A DNA stretch of 64,000 nt from Nostoc sphaeroides (GTDB lineage Bacteria; Cyanobacteriota; Cyanobacteriia; Cyanobacteriales; Nostocaceae), in assembly GCF_003443655.1 (NCBI RefSeq), contig NZ_CP031941.1, positions 987,501-1,051,500 of the forward strand. The letters run 5' to 3'. Shown here in pieces: positions 17,415-25,947 of the stretch (positions within the stretch are counted from its first letter, which is position 1; the number at the start of each line of letters is the position of its first letter). The notes under the pieces were generated by a model, which saw only the letters and a program-made list of their open reading frames with translations, did no database searches and was not told the DNA's origin. A program made the position numbers and the translations under genes.

Positions 17415-17726
17415 AAAGCGGGGCAATACGATTTGGTTAAGGTTTTTTGATGAAAATTTTAGATCACGAAAATGCGAAAAATCGCCGTCAATACGAAACA
17501 ACTGATGATTGTAGAGACGGCGATTCATCGCGTCTCTTGCCTTAACCGAAGAATCGGGAGTGAGCAAGATAAGCAAGCAAAGATTTTTTAATGCCCTATT
17601 CCCAATGTCCTATTCCCAATGTCTGATATTCAAAACTCGTAGCGTACCACACTAAAACTTATAGAAACAGTGCGTTAGGCTTGCGTTAATGCACTTGCAT
17701 AAAACAGCAATTTACACGGTAAGCTT
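17415..17726. other. Intergenic spacer with short hairpin repeats
   Basis: About 310 bases. It holds one GAGACGGCGATTCATCGCGTCTC hairpin type (17514-17536), a direct repeat of CCTATTCCCAATGTC, and a degenerate GTGCGTTA/TTAATGCAC palindrome near 17672. No gene is seen. Confidence 0.6.
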
Positions 17727-18149
17727 GTGTCTGATTTAGCGCTACATAATTATCTCCCTCGCGTTCCCGATGCAGCATTGCAAGAATACATAGAATGGTG
17801 TGTTTTAGAACAGGCAAAAGCCGCAGAATGTAACTTTACTCCTGATAGAAGTAAGTTAGATAATTTGCCACCAGAAGACTACGTTCCTAAACTTGTCGAG
17901 CAGTTCATGAAAGTTAAACCAGACCCAATCAAAGCCGGTTTGGTAGCTGCGATCGCTGGTAAGGAAGCGGACAAACACGCTTTATCTGGTTTAGCGATCG
18001 CTGCTGATTTTGTATCTCTTTATGTCAAGTATTTAATTCCTAAAGAAGGAAGTACAAAAGAACAGGCTGAAGAGATATTAACTAAAGTGTCACAAGATCA
18101 GTGTGATAAACTTACTGAAATTGCCAAGAAACATGGTGTAGCTTTATAG
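17727..18149 (+). CDS. Conserved hypothetical protein
   Basis: A 140-residue soluble, helix-rich protein that starts from GTG (SDLALHNYLPRVPDAALQEY). It contains PPEDYVPKLVEQFMKVKPDP and a C-terminal IAKKHGVAL tail. I recognise no family motif. Its coding statistics look normal for the genome (HIP1 sites occur in frame), so it is probably a real gene. It is not obviously linked to either neighbour. Confidence 0.65.
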   Translation: MSDLALHNYLPRVPDAALQEYIEWCVLEQAKAAECNFTPDRSKLDNLPPEDYVPKLVEQFMKVKPDPIKAGLVAAIAGKEADKHALSGLAIAADFVSLYVKYLIPKEGSTKEQAEEILTKVSQDQCDKLTEIAKKHGVAL

Positions 18150-18217
18150 TTTCCTGCTGATAAATTATTCTCAGAGGCTTTGTCTGTTTCATAAGTCAAA
18201 GCCTCGTATTTTCCAAA

Positions 18218-18631
18218 TTATGACAATAACTCGAAGTAATCACAGTGTCTAGGACGGACAAAACCAAAGTCACGACGGTCAAGCGTCAAGATCCGAATGA
18301 TGTTGTCTCTCTCTGCAAGTGCAATAATCGTTGCATCTGTAAAATCAAGCTGACTATCAGCGTACTCTTCGAGAATTTCATTAACTCGCTCTAAATCTTC
18401 AAAATGAATTGATTCCAGTCGAATATCGCTAGCTGCAAGTTCAACCAAAAAATGACGCATTACTTGATGTCCCAGTCTAGACGAAATTAGGTAACAAACT
18501 TCAGGAAGGACAGAGGTTGGTAAAATTAATTGTTCACTCAAAGTCTTTGCGACATTAAAAACACGAGAGTGATTGCGGTCGCTCTTGTTAGTAAGTGCAA
18601 ATAAGAAACTTGTATCCAGGATTGCTGTCAT
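18218..18631 (-). CDS. PIN-domain toxin
   Basis: A 137-residue PIN protein starting MTAILDTSFLFALTN. Acidic PIN residues appear in LDTSF, LPEVCYL, DFTDATI and TLDRRDFG. It overlaps its antitoxin gene by four bases. Its DTSFLFALTNKSDRNH opening resembles a cyanobacterial PIN subgroup common in Nostoc. Confidence 0.87.
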   Translation of the reverse strand: MTAILDTSFLFALTNKSDRNHSRVFNVAKTLSEQLILPTSVLPEVCYLISSRLGHQVMRHFLVELAASDIRLESIHFEDLERVNEILEEYADSQLDFTDATIIALAERDNIIRILTLDRRDFGFVRPRHCDYFELLS

Positions 18632-18903
18632 GTACGATCATCTGCTTTAAGACCCCAACCACGTACAGAATCAATCTCGTTTTTTAATATATCTTCATCT
18701 TGTTCTGAGACATCAGTTTCCGCAGAAGCTCCTAATCCTGCAATAGACATTAGAAAAGAAGACCCATGATTGTTTACTTCTTTTTGCCTTGTTGATTTAT
18801 ATTGAAGATATTCAACAAAGCTTGCTAGCTCAATTAATTTTTCATCTGGGAGAGCATTAATTGCCTCAATTAATGTCTGTCTATTTGTAGTCAAAGTATC
18901 CAT
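18628..18903 (-). CDS. Antitoxin partner of the PIN toxin
   Basis: About 91 residues starting at the ATG at 18903 (MDTLTTNRQTLIEAINALP, DEKLIELASFVEYLQYK). The helical opening followed by an acidic C-terminal tail is typical of antitoxins paired with PIN toxins. An open frame reaches back to 18987, but that would overlap the hupW region on the other strand and gives an unlikely N-terminus. Confidence 0.75.
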   Translation of the reverse strand: MDTLTTNRQTLIEAINALPDEKLIELASFVEYLQYKSTRQKEVNNHGSSFLMSIAGLGASAETDVSEQDEDILKNEIDSVRGWGLKADDRT

Positions 18904-18990
18904 ACGCTTGACAAAAGGAAAGAATTGCTTTGACTTATTGTACTTTATGCGATCGCGCTGGTGACAGATGAAGACATTGGCGTACAAAAA

Positions 18991-19461
18991 ATGCTAACTA
19001 TTATCGGTTGCGGAAATCTCAATCGCAATGACGACGCAGTAGGCGTAATCATTGCCCAACGCTTACAAAAATATCTAGCTGAAAACCCTCATCCTCATGT
19101 GCGAGTATATGACTGTGGCACCGCAGGGATGGAAGTAATGTTTCAAGCTAGAGGTAGTAAACAATTAGTAATTATTGATGCAAGTTCAACTGGTTCTGAA
19201 CCGGGTGCTGTGTTTAAAGTTCCAGGAAAAGAACTGGAAGCAATGCCCGAACCTAGTTATAACTTGCACGATTTTCGTTGGGATAATGCTTTAGCCGCCG
19301 GACGGAAAATCTTTCAAAATGACTTTCCCGAAGATGTCACAGTTTATTTAATTGAGGCGGCAAATCTTGCTTTGGGACTTGAATTAAGTCCTGTCGTCAA
19401 ACATTCTGCCAATTTGGTTTTTGAAGAGGTAGCTGCACTTATCAAACAGAATAATAAGTAA
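18991..19461 (+). CDS. hupW: HupW, hydrogenase maturation protease for HupL
   Basis: About 156 residues starting MLTIIGCGNLNRNDDAVG. The nickel-sensing acidic residues of the HycI/HupD family are visible: Asp in NRNDDAVG, Asp in VIIDASSTG, and His in YNLHDFRW. The enzyme checks nickel insertion and then cleaves the C-terminal tail of HupL behind its last Cys-x-x-x-x-His motif. The frame could begin at GTG 18961, but the ATG at 18991 gives the family N-terminus. A strong hairpin follows the stop. Confidence 0.92.
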   Translation: MLTIIGCGNLNRNDDAVGVIIAQRLQKYLAENPHPHVRVYDCGTAGMEVMFQARGSKQLVIIDASSTGSEPGAVFKVPGKELEAMPEPSYNLHDFRWDNALAAGRKIFQNDFPEDVTVYLIEAANLALGLELSPVVKHSANLVFEEVAALIKQNNK

Positions 19462-19480
19462 AAATTCCTAACTCTTGTAC

Positions 19481-19500
19481 AGACGCGATTCATCGCGTCT
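19481..19500. terminator. Hairpin terminator between convergent hupW and a small hypothetical gene
   Basis: AGACGCGAT and ATCGCGTCT with a two-base loop, followed by the pyrimidine run CTCTTCTTT. It lies 20 bases after the hupW stop and 8 bases from the stop of the opposing gene, so it may serve both strands. Confidence 0.6.
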
Positions 19501-19507
19501 CTCTTCT

Positions 19508-19882
19508 TTATGCCCAATCCCGATAAACGGAGAGTTCATCTACCCTCATTTCAAAAGGTATACCTTGACTTTCCGGCGGACAAACACGAATTTTAGCACT
19601 GCTAACAATTCCATGTAGTAATGTCCCCATTGGCACAATTTTTTGTAAAACACGCCAATTAGTAACTTGATCGGGGCATTCAATTACCAATGTCAAAGCA
19701 TTAGCATGGGTTGTAACATACCACCGACAATCAGATAGAAGATTTTGAATAGTGCGATCGCAAGCTTCATAAAAGTATCTACTAATAGAATCCTCTAATT
19801 GCTGCCGCAGTATAATATCTGCCGATGTCGGTTGCATAGGATGTGAGTCATCACTATTAAAGTAATACATATTTCTAGCCAT
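19508..19882 (-). CDS. Conserved hypothetical protein next to the SagB-like gene
   Basis: A 124-residue protein (PTSADIILRQQLEDSISRYFYEACDRTIQNLL in part; then CRWYVTTHANALTLVIECPD). It has no membrane segment. An AAGAGAG ribosome-binding sequence precedes the ATG at 19882. It follows the SagB-like gene by 18 bases on the same strand and probably forms an operon with it and the ankyrin gene. The function is unknown. Confidence 0.65.
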   Translation of the reverse strand: MARNMYYFNSDDSHPMQPTSADIILRQQLEDSISRYFYEACDRTIQNLLSDCRWYVTTHANALTLVIECPDQVTNWRVLQKIVPMGTLLHGIVSSAKIRVCPPESQGIPFEMRVDELSVYRDWA

Positions 19883-19900
19883 CTCTCTTTAGCTTCCTAC

Positions 19901-21187
19901 TTATATTCCAATCACCATTCCATAAAGTACATCTTTATTTGTTTCTAATAATTCTTGGGTTTCATCATCATAATAAGCACCAATTCCACTACATTGAATC
20001 CCCAAATAATTACTAGTTAAATAAAGCCTATGTCCCAGAAAACCAGCTATTTGCATAGCAGTTTGATAGTTTAAATAATCTGACACAAAAAATAAAGTTA
20101 CAGCGCTATCTTTAGCAATAGCCTGATTAATACATAAGTAACCTGTCTTTTCACTAAAGTTACCCGCTTTAATCAAATACGTACCTTTATATAACCCAGG
20201 TGTCATTCCCTCTACTCGATGCACCACTGAGTAAATTTCTATTTGCTCATAATTTTCTGTCGGTATTGACTGCTGAAGTTGTTGCACTACATATAAATAA
20301 TCTTCTTGAGAAATAGCCTCTTTCCGGAAACGTCTAATAGAACGTCTATCCCAAACTATTTGATAAAATTTATCCTGATCGAAATCAAATTGAGGATACT
20401 CTAATTTCTGCTGGCGACTCTTTTGTAGAGTAGTTGCTTGATAAGCATCTTCAATAAATTGATTGGATTCAAAATAATCAGTACCAGAAACAAAAGGAAC
20501 TTTCAGCCTTAAGTGTCTGATTTTCTTATCTTGTATTTCTCCTGACACCGCACAAGCAGTAATAAACTCTTTATTCTCAAATCCCAAATCTGAATTGAGC
20601 GTAAGTTTATCAAAGTCAAAAATTAGTTGTATATCTCGGTTGTGGAGAAAAGCTGAAGCTGCAACTGCACCTAAATGGTGTCCACTATCTAAGAAGCAAT
20701 ATCTTATGCTTCTATTTTGATATTTCCAGCTAGACCTATAATAAACACAACTAATTAAAAAGATGAATCCGTTGATACTTTTACCCGGTATAATATAATT
20801 CTCTAACCCATCATCGATTAATTCATAGATGAGAGTTAGACAATTATTCTCAACTTCTAGATGGTATATACCATCTACCATTCCCTCAATCCCACGAAGC
20901 TGTACGTAAACTTCTGTAGGATACAGAGCGCCTGCTGATGGATTCACCCGCAGTTTATAAGGGCCATCTTTATATACTTTTTCCAGTGTTATCGCACTGG
21001 TTAATGAGATAAAAGAGTGAACAGGATTATTGAGATTTAATTTCACTCTCCGATAAAACTTTGGATAAACTTTAAATGCAGATGGCTGTGTTGAAGCATC
21101 TACATAATTTGGATCGAGTTGTACCGATAAGTAAGAATGCTTGGTAGCGTCATGATAAGTTTTGCCCGATATCTGATTTGATGGCAT
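19901..21187 (-). CDS. SagB/nitroreductase-type FMN dehydrogenase
   Basis: A 428-residue protein with two nitroreductase-like halves. The N-terminal half contains the SagB motif RVNPSAGALYPTEVYV and LDSGHHLGAVAASAFL. The C-terminal half opens with WDRRSIRRFRKEAISQEDY and ends with CSGIGAYYDDE, the flavin-binding region. SagB-type enzymes oxidise azolines in peptides, but the family also has members outside RiPP clusters. No cyclodehydratase or precursor peptide gene is seen nearby. Its placement between hupW and fdxH hints at a heterocyst-linked redox role, which is only context. Its start overlaps the ankyrin gene by 38 bases. Confidence 0.75.
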   Translation of the reverse strand: MPSNQISGKTYHDATKHSYLSVQLDPNYVDASTQPSAFKVYPKFYRRVKLNLNNPVHSFISLTSAITLEKVYKDGPYKLRVNPSAGALYPTEVYVQLRGIEGMVDGIYHLEVENNCLTLIYELIDDGLENYIIPGKSINGFIFLISCVYYRSSWKYQNRSIRYCFLDSGHHLGAVAASAFLHNRDIQLIFDFDKLTLNSDLGFENKEFITACAVSGEIQDKKIRHLRLKVPFVSGTDYFESNQFIEDAYQATTLQKSRQQKLEYPQFDFDQDKFYQIVWDRRSIRRFRKEAISQEDYLYVVQQLQQSIPTENYEQIEIYSVVHRVEGMTPGLYKGTYLIKAGNFSEKTGYLCINQAIAKDSAVTLFFVSDYLNYQTAMQIAGFLGHRLYLTSNYLGIQCSGIGAYYDDETQELLETNKDVLYGMVIGI

Positions 21188-21638
21188 TTTTAAGTATCCT
21201 TAAAACTTCTATATTGCTAGCAAAATCTATCGCTTTATAATCGTCCAAGTTTTTTAAAGATAAATTAGGATGATGTTGTAAAAGTAACTTGACTACTTCT
21301 GTCTTTCCGGCTGATGCTGCGTACATTAAAACAGTTGCACCGTTATCATTTTGGTTATTAATGTCAATGTTATGAGCCAAGAGTAAATTAATTAAATCGT
21401 AGTGATTACCAAAACAAGCAAACCACAAAGCATTGTTGCGATCGCTATTTCGAGCGTTGATATCCGCACCTGCATCAATCAGTTCTTTAACGACTGCATA
21501 CACTCCCTCTCTTGTGGCTTTCATCAAAGCTGTATCGCCATTTTCCCCTGGCTGATTTAAATCCCCAGGATTGTAGCCTTTTGCTATTAGCCATTGGGTT
21601 GTTGCTTCACTCAAATCTTGGCTGCTTAATTGACTCAT
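21150..21638 (-). CDS. Ankyrin-repeat protein
   Basis: A 162-residue protein with three to four ankyrin repeats: GDTALMKATREGVYAVVKELIDAGAD, DRNNALWFACFGNHYDLINLLLAHNI, GATVLMYAASAGKTEVVKLLLQHHP and a partial KAIDFA unit (each quoted in part: GDTALMKATREG, NNALWFACFGNH, GATVLMYAASAG). These are interaction modules. It is the first gene of a probable operon with the SagB-like and hypothetical genes; the overlap suggests coupled translation. Confidence 0.85.
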   Translation of the reverse strand: MSQLSSQDLSEATTQWLIAKGYNPGDLNQPGENGDTALMKATREGVYAVVKELIDAGADINARNSDRNNALWFACFGNHYDLINLLLAHNIDINNQNDNGATVLMYAASAGKTEVVKLLLQHHPNLSLKNLDDYKAIDFASNIEVLRILKNAIKSDIGQNLS

Positions 21639-22287
21639 AATTATTCTTTCAAGGTCACAAAATTAAGTATTTTCTAAGCAATTTTATGCTTGGAAAACTT
21701 AATGGTGGGCATTACCCACCATTATTTTAAAATTTTATACGAGTAGCTAAAGTCTAGTTGTTTGCCCAAGCAACTTTGCTAGGTATTTAAAAGTTTGGTA
21801 AACCCAAAAAATCTTTCCCCACTCACTATTTTCCGGCCTCACCCAGCAATTTTATTTTGGTTTGCTTTTGTACTAAGTTAACTAGCAACAATTTAGCTTA
21901 GTTATATATTATCACTCTGATAATTTTAAATTATGAATCATTTATAAAGATCCCTATATCTATCTAGAAAAAAATATTTAAAAATAATTAAAATGCAGTA
22001 TTTTTTACAATCTAATTTCATTATCTAGACTAATAGCAGATAGAATTTTTGCCTAAACAGTAGATTATTGCGTAAGTTTCCCTAGCTTTAACAATGATTT
22101 TAAGCCCATTATCTTGTTAGTATTTGATGCCACTTTTACATTAAATCTTGTACTTAATAAAACTGAATTATGATGTTGAGATTTACTTGATACATCTAAG
22201 ACTTATTAAGAAATTTAAAACATTTTCTTTTTTAAAGCTAAATTTGCTAGCTTATTTAAGTATAAATAAGCAAAACACACACAAAAC
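21639..22287. promoter_or_regulatory. AT-rich divergent intergenic region with two hairpins
   Basis: About 650 bases between the ankyrin operon (minus) and the molbindin gene (plus). AATGGTGGG (21701-21709) pairs with CCCACCATT (21715-21723). GCTTATTT (22250-22257) pairs with AAATAAGC (22264-22271), 16 bases before the molbindin ATG, and could be an operator. No coding sequence is seen. Confidence 0.5.
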
Positions 22288-22497
22288 ATGGAAATTAGCG
22301 CTCGTAATTCTCTCAAAGGTATTGTAAAAAAAGTTGTGGCTGGTACAGTTAACACTGAAGTAACTTTAGAAATTGCACCAGGAGTAGAGTTAGTGTCAAT
22401 AATCACAAAATCATCAGCAGAAAAGCTCAGACTTGCAGAAGGCAAGGAAGCTTATGCCGTGATTAAATCATCAGATGTGATAGTTGCTGTTGAGTAA
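22288..22497 (+). CDS. Molbindin (Mop/TOBE domain, molybdate-binding)
   Basis: A 69-residue single Mop domain: ISARNSLKGIVKKVVAGTVN, then TEVTLEIAPGVELVSIITKSS and AYAVIKSSDVIVAVE. Such proteins assemble into hexamers that hold molybdate or tungstate in the cytoplasm. Its place inside the nif/hup region fits a molybdenum store for FeMo-cofactor synthesis. It is transcribed against the nif genes and stands alone. Confidence 0.92.
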   Translation: MEISARNSLKGIVKKVVAGTVNTEVTLEIAPGVELVSIITKSSAEKLRLAEGKEAYAVIKSSDVIVAVE

Positions 22498-22571
22498 AAA
22501 TAGGCAAGTTGCCTTTTATTGCAAGCGGTTTGATCACTAATATCGAATTGCATTTATATCTCTCAATTTAA

Positions 22572-22608
22572 TGACCTCACTCCTTGAATTAATATAGGAG
22601 TGAGGTCA
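22572..22608. terminator. Hairpin behind the molbindin gene
   Basis: TGACCTCACTCCT (22572-22584) pairs perfectly with AGGAGTGAGGTCA (22596-22608) across an 11-base loop. It lies 75 bases after the molbindin stop. The following sequence is AT-rich rather than a clean T-run, so termination is plausible but unproven. Confidence 0.55.
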
Positions 22609-22726
22609 ATTTAATTCGTAATTCGTAATACCTCGGCTCCCTTCGGCTTACCTCGGCTCCCTTCGGCTTCGCTCAGGGCAAGACGCTCGGCACAAGTTCG
22701 TAATTATTAATTGCTATGTATGATTC

Positions 22727-22999
22727 AATACGGTTCAGTTAGGGAACTCCAAAAAACAAATTATTCCACATTAAAGTCGTTGACTGTTGGCTGTTGACTA
22801 TTGACTGAAAACTCGTGAACCGTCAACGGTCAACGGTGAACAATAGCAATGGAATATTTTTTTACTTGGAAGTCCCTTAAGAAGAATAGTAGGTCGGGTT
22901 GAGCGGCAGCAAAACCCAACAAAGCCTTGAAAAGGTTGGGTTTCGTTCCTCAACCCAACCTACGCTAGTTTTAGTTTTTAGCCTTCACTGAACCGTATT
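22727..22999. repeat. Palindromic element, 'AATACGGTT' family, copy 2, with a nested insert
   Basis: The outer ends AATACGGTTCAGTTA and TTCACTGAACCGTATT are inverted copies. The inner pair includes AACCCAACCTAC. A second element (22742-22876) has inserted inside it and is flanked by TTA on both sides. Confidence 0.8.
22742..22876 (+). mobile_element. Miniature element, 'GGGAACTCC' family, copy 1
   Basis: 135 bases with imperfect terminal inverted repeats (GGGAACTCCA at the left, TGGAAGTCCC at the right) and TTA on each side as the apparent target duplication. It contains the inverted pair CGTCAACGGT/TGACTGTTGG-type repeats. A reverse-complement relative sits at 56307-56434 in the small nifD element. 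Confidence 0.8.
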
Positions 23000-23071
23000 G
23001 ATGTATGATCTTAATTAGGAGTCAAAAATTTTTGTTCAAGAAAATATTATTTATTATATATTTTAATTAGT

Positions 23072-23323
23072 TCAATGATGAATAATGCGAACATAAATAG
23101 CTTGGATGCTTTCTGTATCTAGTGCTAAAGAAGTATTTTCTATTTTAATAAGGAATAATGGAAAGTTTTGTTCTAAAGTAATCGTGGTTCCTGGTGTTAC
23201 CCCTATTGATATCAGTTCGTTTAAGATTCTTTCATCCTGACTTTTACAGAAGGTGACGATTCCTCGCTCTCCTGTTCTCAATAATTTTAATGAACAGCCA
23301 GTCACACTAAAGGGGGTAAACAT
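23072..23323 (-). CDS. FeoA-domain protein
   Basis: An 83-residue SH3-like FeoA domain: GERGIVTFCKSQDERILNELISIGVTPG, quoted in part as LISIGVTPGTTITL, followed by NTSLALDTESIQAIYV. FeoA domains regulate ferrous iron transport or bind metals. It is the last gene of the minus-strand nif series, 104 bases after fdxH. A role in iron supply for nitrogenase is inferred from position; no feoB is in the window. Confidence 0.85.
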   Translation of the reverse strand: MFTPFSVTGCSLKLLRTGERGIVTFCKSQDERILNELISIGVTPGTTITLEQNFPLFLIKIENTSLALDTESIQAIYVRIIHH

Positions 23324-23427
23324 TTGAATTATAAATTAGGAATTGTGAAGGGAAGAATGAAGTATATTTTCATCCTTCATCCTTCATGCTTTATTTGGTT
23401 GCCAAAGACAGCAACCAAAATAATACT

Positions 23428-23727
23428 TTATACGAGGTACGCTTCTTGATGTGTTTTGATTGTGCAATTAGAACGAGGATAAGTTACACAAAGTAGAGCG
23501 TATCCTTTAGAAACCTGATCGTCATCCAGGAAGTTTTGATCGTCTTGATTAACTTCACCTTCGACAACTTTACCAACACAGCTAGAGCAAGAGCCTGCAT
23601 GACATGAAAAGGGCAATTCAATACCATTTTCTTCTGCTGCTTCTAAGATGGTGGTGTCTTCTTCAACTTCAATTGTAGTGTCGAGGTCTTCTTTTTTGTT
23701 GATTAATCTAACTTGGTAGGAAGCCAT
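23428..23727 (-). CDS. fdxH: Heterocyst [2Fe-2S] ferredoxin FdxH
   Basis: A 99-residue plant-type ferredoxin. Cluster ligands: CHAGSCSSC (first three Cys) and LLCVTYP (fourth). It donates electrons to nitrogenase reductase (NifH) in heterocysts. The C-terminal [18 protein letters not shown] tail and the extra lysines and arginines are typical of FdxH. It lies downstream of hesB, as in Anabaena. The start is the ATG at 23727. Confidence 0.95.
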   Translation of the reverse strand: MASYQVRLINKKEDLDTTIEVEEDTTILEAAEENGIELPFSCHAGSCSSCVGKVVEGEVNQDDQNFLDDDQVSKGYALLCVTYPRSNCTIKTHQEAYLV

Positions 23728-23940
23728 TTTCCGATTCTCCTCAAACGTTATACAGTTGGTTTAATTTCCGAAGTTTTTGAGCAACCTATCCTACTTTTTG
23801 CTCCCCTCTTTCTTACGGAGATGCAAAGTTTAGTTGGCTTCTCTATAGAGGTAAGGGATGCAATGCGAACGAGAAGCTACCTGAAGCGATTGCATCTATG
23901 GAAAGCTTCTACAATCAAACTTGGCGCTAACGGAATGATG

Positions 23941-24312
23941 TTAGCTGCAAGGTACACCAGTAGGCGTACCATCGTCTGTTTTGAAGGACTTTCCACAACC
24001 GCAGGTATCAGTTGCATTGGGGTTGATGAATTTAAAACCGCTTTCCATCACTCCCTCAACGAAGTCAACGATAACTCCGTCTAATAACGGCGCACTTTTG
24101 GCATCAACGTAAACTACCACTTTGCCTTGGTGACTTACCAAATCATCTGGTTGGGGTTTGCTGGTGATATCGATCGCATATTCATAGCCACTGCAACCAC
24201 CATCTTTTACCGAGATGCGGACACCTTTAGTTGCGCCATCAGCGTCGGGTGCTGAACCTTTGAGGAATGCTCGCAGATGGAATTCTGCTTTTTCTGATAA
24301 GATAACGGCCAT
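23941..24312 (-). CDS. hesB: HesB, IscA-type Fe-S carrier
   Basis: A 123-residue A-type carrier with the three cluster cysteines: one in GGCSGYEY and two in TCGCGKSF near the C-terminus. It probably transfers Fe-S clusters to nitrogenase components. It sits between hesA and fdxH, the standard hesA-hesB-fdxH order. The C-terminal DGTPTGVPCS extension is slightly longer than in housekeeping IscA. Confidence 0.95.
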   Translation of the reverse strand: MAVILSEKAEFHLRAFLKGSAPDADGATKGVRISVKDGGCSGYEYAIDITSKPQPDDLVSHQGKVVVYVDAKSAPLLDGVIVDFVEGVMESGFKFINPNATDTCGCGKSFKTDDGTPTGVPCS

Positions 24313-24469
24313 CAGTTCTCCTGATTTGTAGCGATTAGTTGTTCTGATTTCAGGTGGGGATTGTCCTTTGTCAGTTGTCCTTCGTCATTTGTCAGTTGTC
24401 TTTTGTTATTCACTAATACTTCGACTACGCTCAGTACAAGTGACCAATGACTAATGACAAATGACTAAA

Positions 24470-25279
24470 TTAAGTATTTTGTGCAATACCTGTGGCTGTA
24501 GGTTCCATCGAATTAGATTGCGCGTGTCTCCAAGGCGCACTATTACCGCATACTGGACAAGAGCGATCGCGGTGAGAACGGCGTTTAGCAAATTCCATCC
24601 GATTTAGGTCGATTGTCAGCAATTGCGACAATAGAGGCTGACTAAACCCAGTGATCAGCTTGATAGCTTCCAAAGCTGTTAAACAAGCTAGGGTTCCAGA
24701 AACAGCGCCTATAACTGAAAAGCCGCGCTGATCCCAATCAGGCTTTTCTGGAAACAGACAAGATAAACAAGGAGTCACACCAGGAATAATCGTCGTCAGG
24801 TAAGCCTCCATCCCATTCATTGCGGCTTCCACCATTGGCTTACGCGATCGCACACAGGCTTCATTTAACAAATTGCGCTCTGTAAAGTTGTGGGCGCAAT
24901 CAAGAGCCATATCAGCAGATTGCACTAACGAGTCTACATTTTCCGGGGTGATGTAATCATGAACAGCTTCCACTTGGACATCAGGATTAATCGCATCCAG
25001 AGTTTCTTTAGCTTTGAATACCCTTGGCTTACCTACCCAATCATCAGTCATAAGAACCTGACGATTCATATCATCTAGCCGCAAGTCACCACCCCGGACT
25101 AGGATTAGCCGCCCAACGCCCGCTACTGCTAAGTAAAGCGCCGCCGTACCGCCTAATCCCCCCACACCTGTAACCAAAACCGTCGCTGACTTTAGGCGTT
25201 TCTGTGCTGTTTCGCCAAAGTTCGGAAGCATCATTTGGCGACGATAGCGTTCTAATTCGGTAGGCGTTAGGTTAACCAA
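24470..25279 (-). CDS. hesA: HesA, ThiF/MoeB-like adenylating enzyme
   Basis: A 269-residue E1-like protein. It shows the nucleotide-binding loop GVGGLGGTAALYLA, the RYRRQMMLPNFG opening of MoeB/ThiF proteins, the possible catalytic segment CLSCLFPE, and a C-terminal zinc CxxC (SCPVCGN). HesA is needed for full nitrogenase activity; a role in molybdenum or sulfur handling is proposed but not settled. It follows nifW by ten bases. Confidence 0.95.
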   Translation of the reverse strand: MVNLTPTELERYRRQMMLPNFGETAQKRLKSATVLVTGVGGLGGTAALYLAVAGVGRLILVRGGDLRLDDMNRQVLMTDDWVGKPRVFKAKETLDAINPDVQVEAVHDYITPENVDSLVQSADMALDCAHNFTERNLLNEACVRSRKPMVEAAMNGMEAYLTTIIPGVTPCLSCLFPEKPDWDQRGFSVIGAVSGTLACLTALEAIKLITGFSQPLLSQLLTIDLNRMEFAKRRSHRDRSCPVCGNSAPWRHAQSNSMEPTATGIAQNT

Positions 25280-25289
25280 TTTATACCTC

Positions 25290-25607
25290 CTAATCAGAAG
25301 TGATTTCTGTCAGTGTGACTACATTTTTCGGCTTGTCGTTAAACACTTTGAACAGCTTTTGTTCATAAGCTGTCGATTCGATAAATACCTGATAAGCTTT
25401 TTGCAAAGCCAAAGAATATTGATTTAATTTCTCTTCTTGACTCAAGTCAGGAGAATTATCATCAATTTCCTGCATATATTGAGAAAACTTTTTCAGAATA
25501 TGTAGACGATGTACATTTACAACTTCTAAATCGTAGGACAGGTTAAAGAAGTGAAAAAATTCTTCTGCATCTACGAGCTTCTTGAATTCATCAATAGTTC
25601 CAGTCAT
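25290..25607 (-). CDS. nifW: NifW, nitrogenase stabilising protein
   Basis: A 105-residue protein with the NifW pattern (LVDAEEFFHFFNLSYD, VVNVHRLHILKKFSQYM). NifW associates with the MoFe protein and protects it from oxygen damage. The start overlaps the end of the preceding small gene by four bases, so the two are translationally coupled. It is followed by hesA. Confidence 0.93.
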   Translation of the reverse strand: MTGTIDEFKKLVDAEEFFHFFNLSYDLEVVNVHRLHILKKFSQYMQEIDDNSPDLSQEEKLNQYSLALQKAYQVFIESTAYEQKLFKVFNDKPKNVVTLTEITSD

Positions 25608-25819
25608 TTGGCATTCTCCAATTGTTTTAGATGTTGCTTAAGTTCATCTAACTGGCGATAGATTTCATAAGTTGCGGCGGCAACATCCATAAGTTGTTTG
25701 TAATCTGTTGGCAGACCTTCAGCTAAATCATGCAGATCCATCTTCATTTGACCTGCTTTGCTGTTGAGCCGTCTGATTTTTGCTTGTAGTTCCTCAATGC
25801 TCGTTTCTTCTGCTTGCAC
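25604..25819 (-). CDS. Nif-associated small coiled-coil protein (CCE_0567/DUF683 family)
   Basis: A 71-residue, almost entirely helical protein: ELQAKIRRLNSKAGQMKMDLHDLAEGLP and QLMDVAAATYEIYRQLDEL, quoted in part. It is a two-helix hairpin of the type always found beside nifX/nifW in cyanobacteria. It may bind metal or scaffold an assembly complex. The function is unknown; the four-base overlap with nifW ties it to that operon. Confidence 0.87.
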   Translation of the reverse strand: MQAEETSIEELQAKIRRLNSKAGQMKMDLHDLAEGLPTDYKQLMDVAAATYEIYRQLDELKQHLKQLENAK

Positions 25820-25947
25820 AATCGACCACTCCTTTTCTAAAAGTTAGGAGTTATGAGTTATGAGTTATAAATTAAGAACTTTAAATCATTAATTATCAGT
25901 TAATAGTTAACTTAACTGCTCACTCTTAACTCCTAACTCCTCACTCC

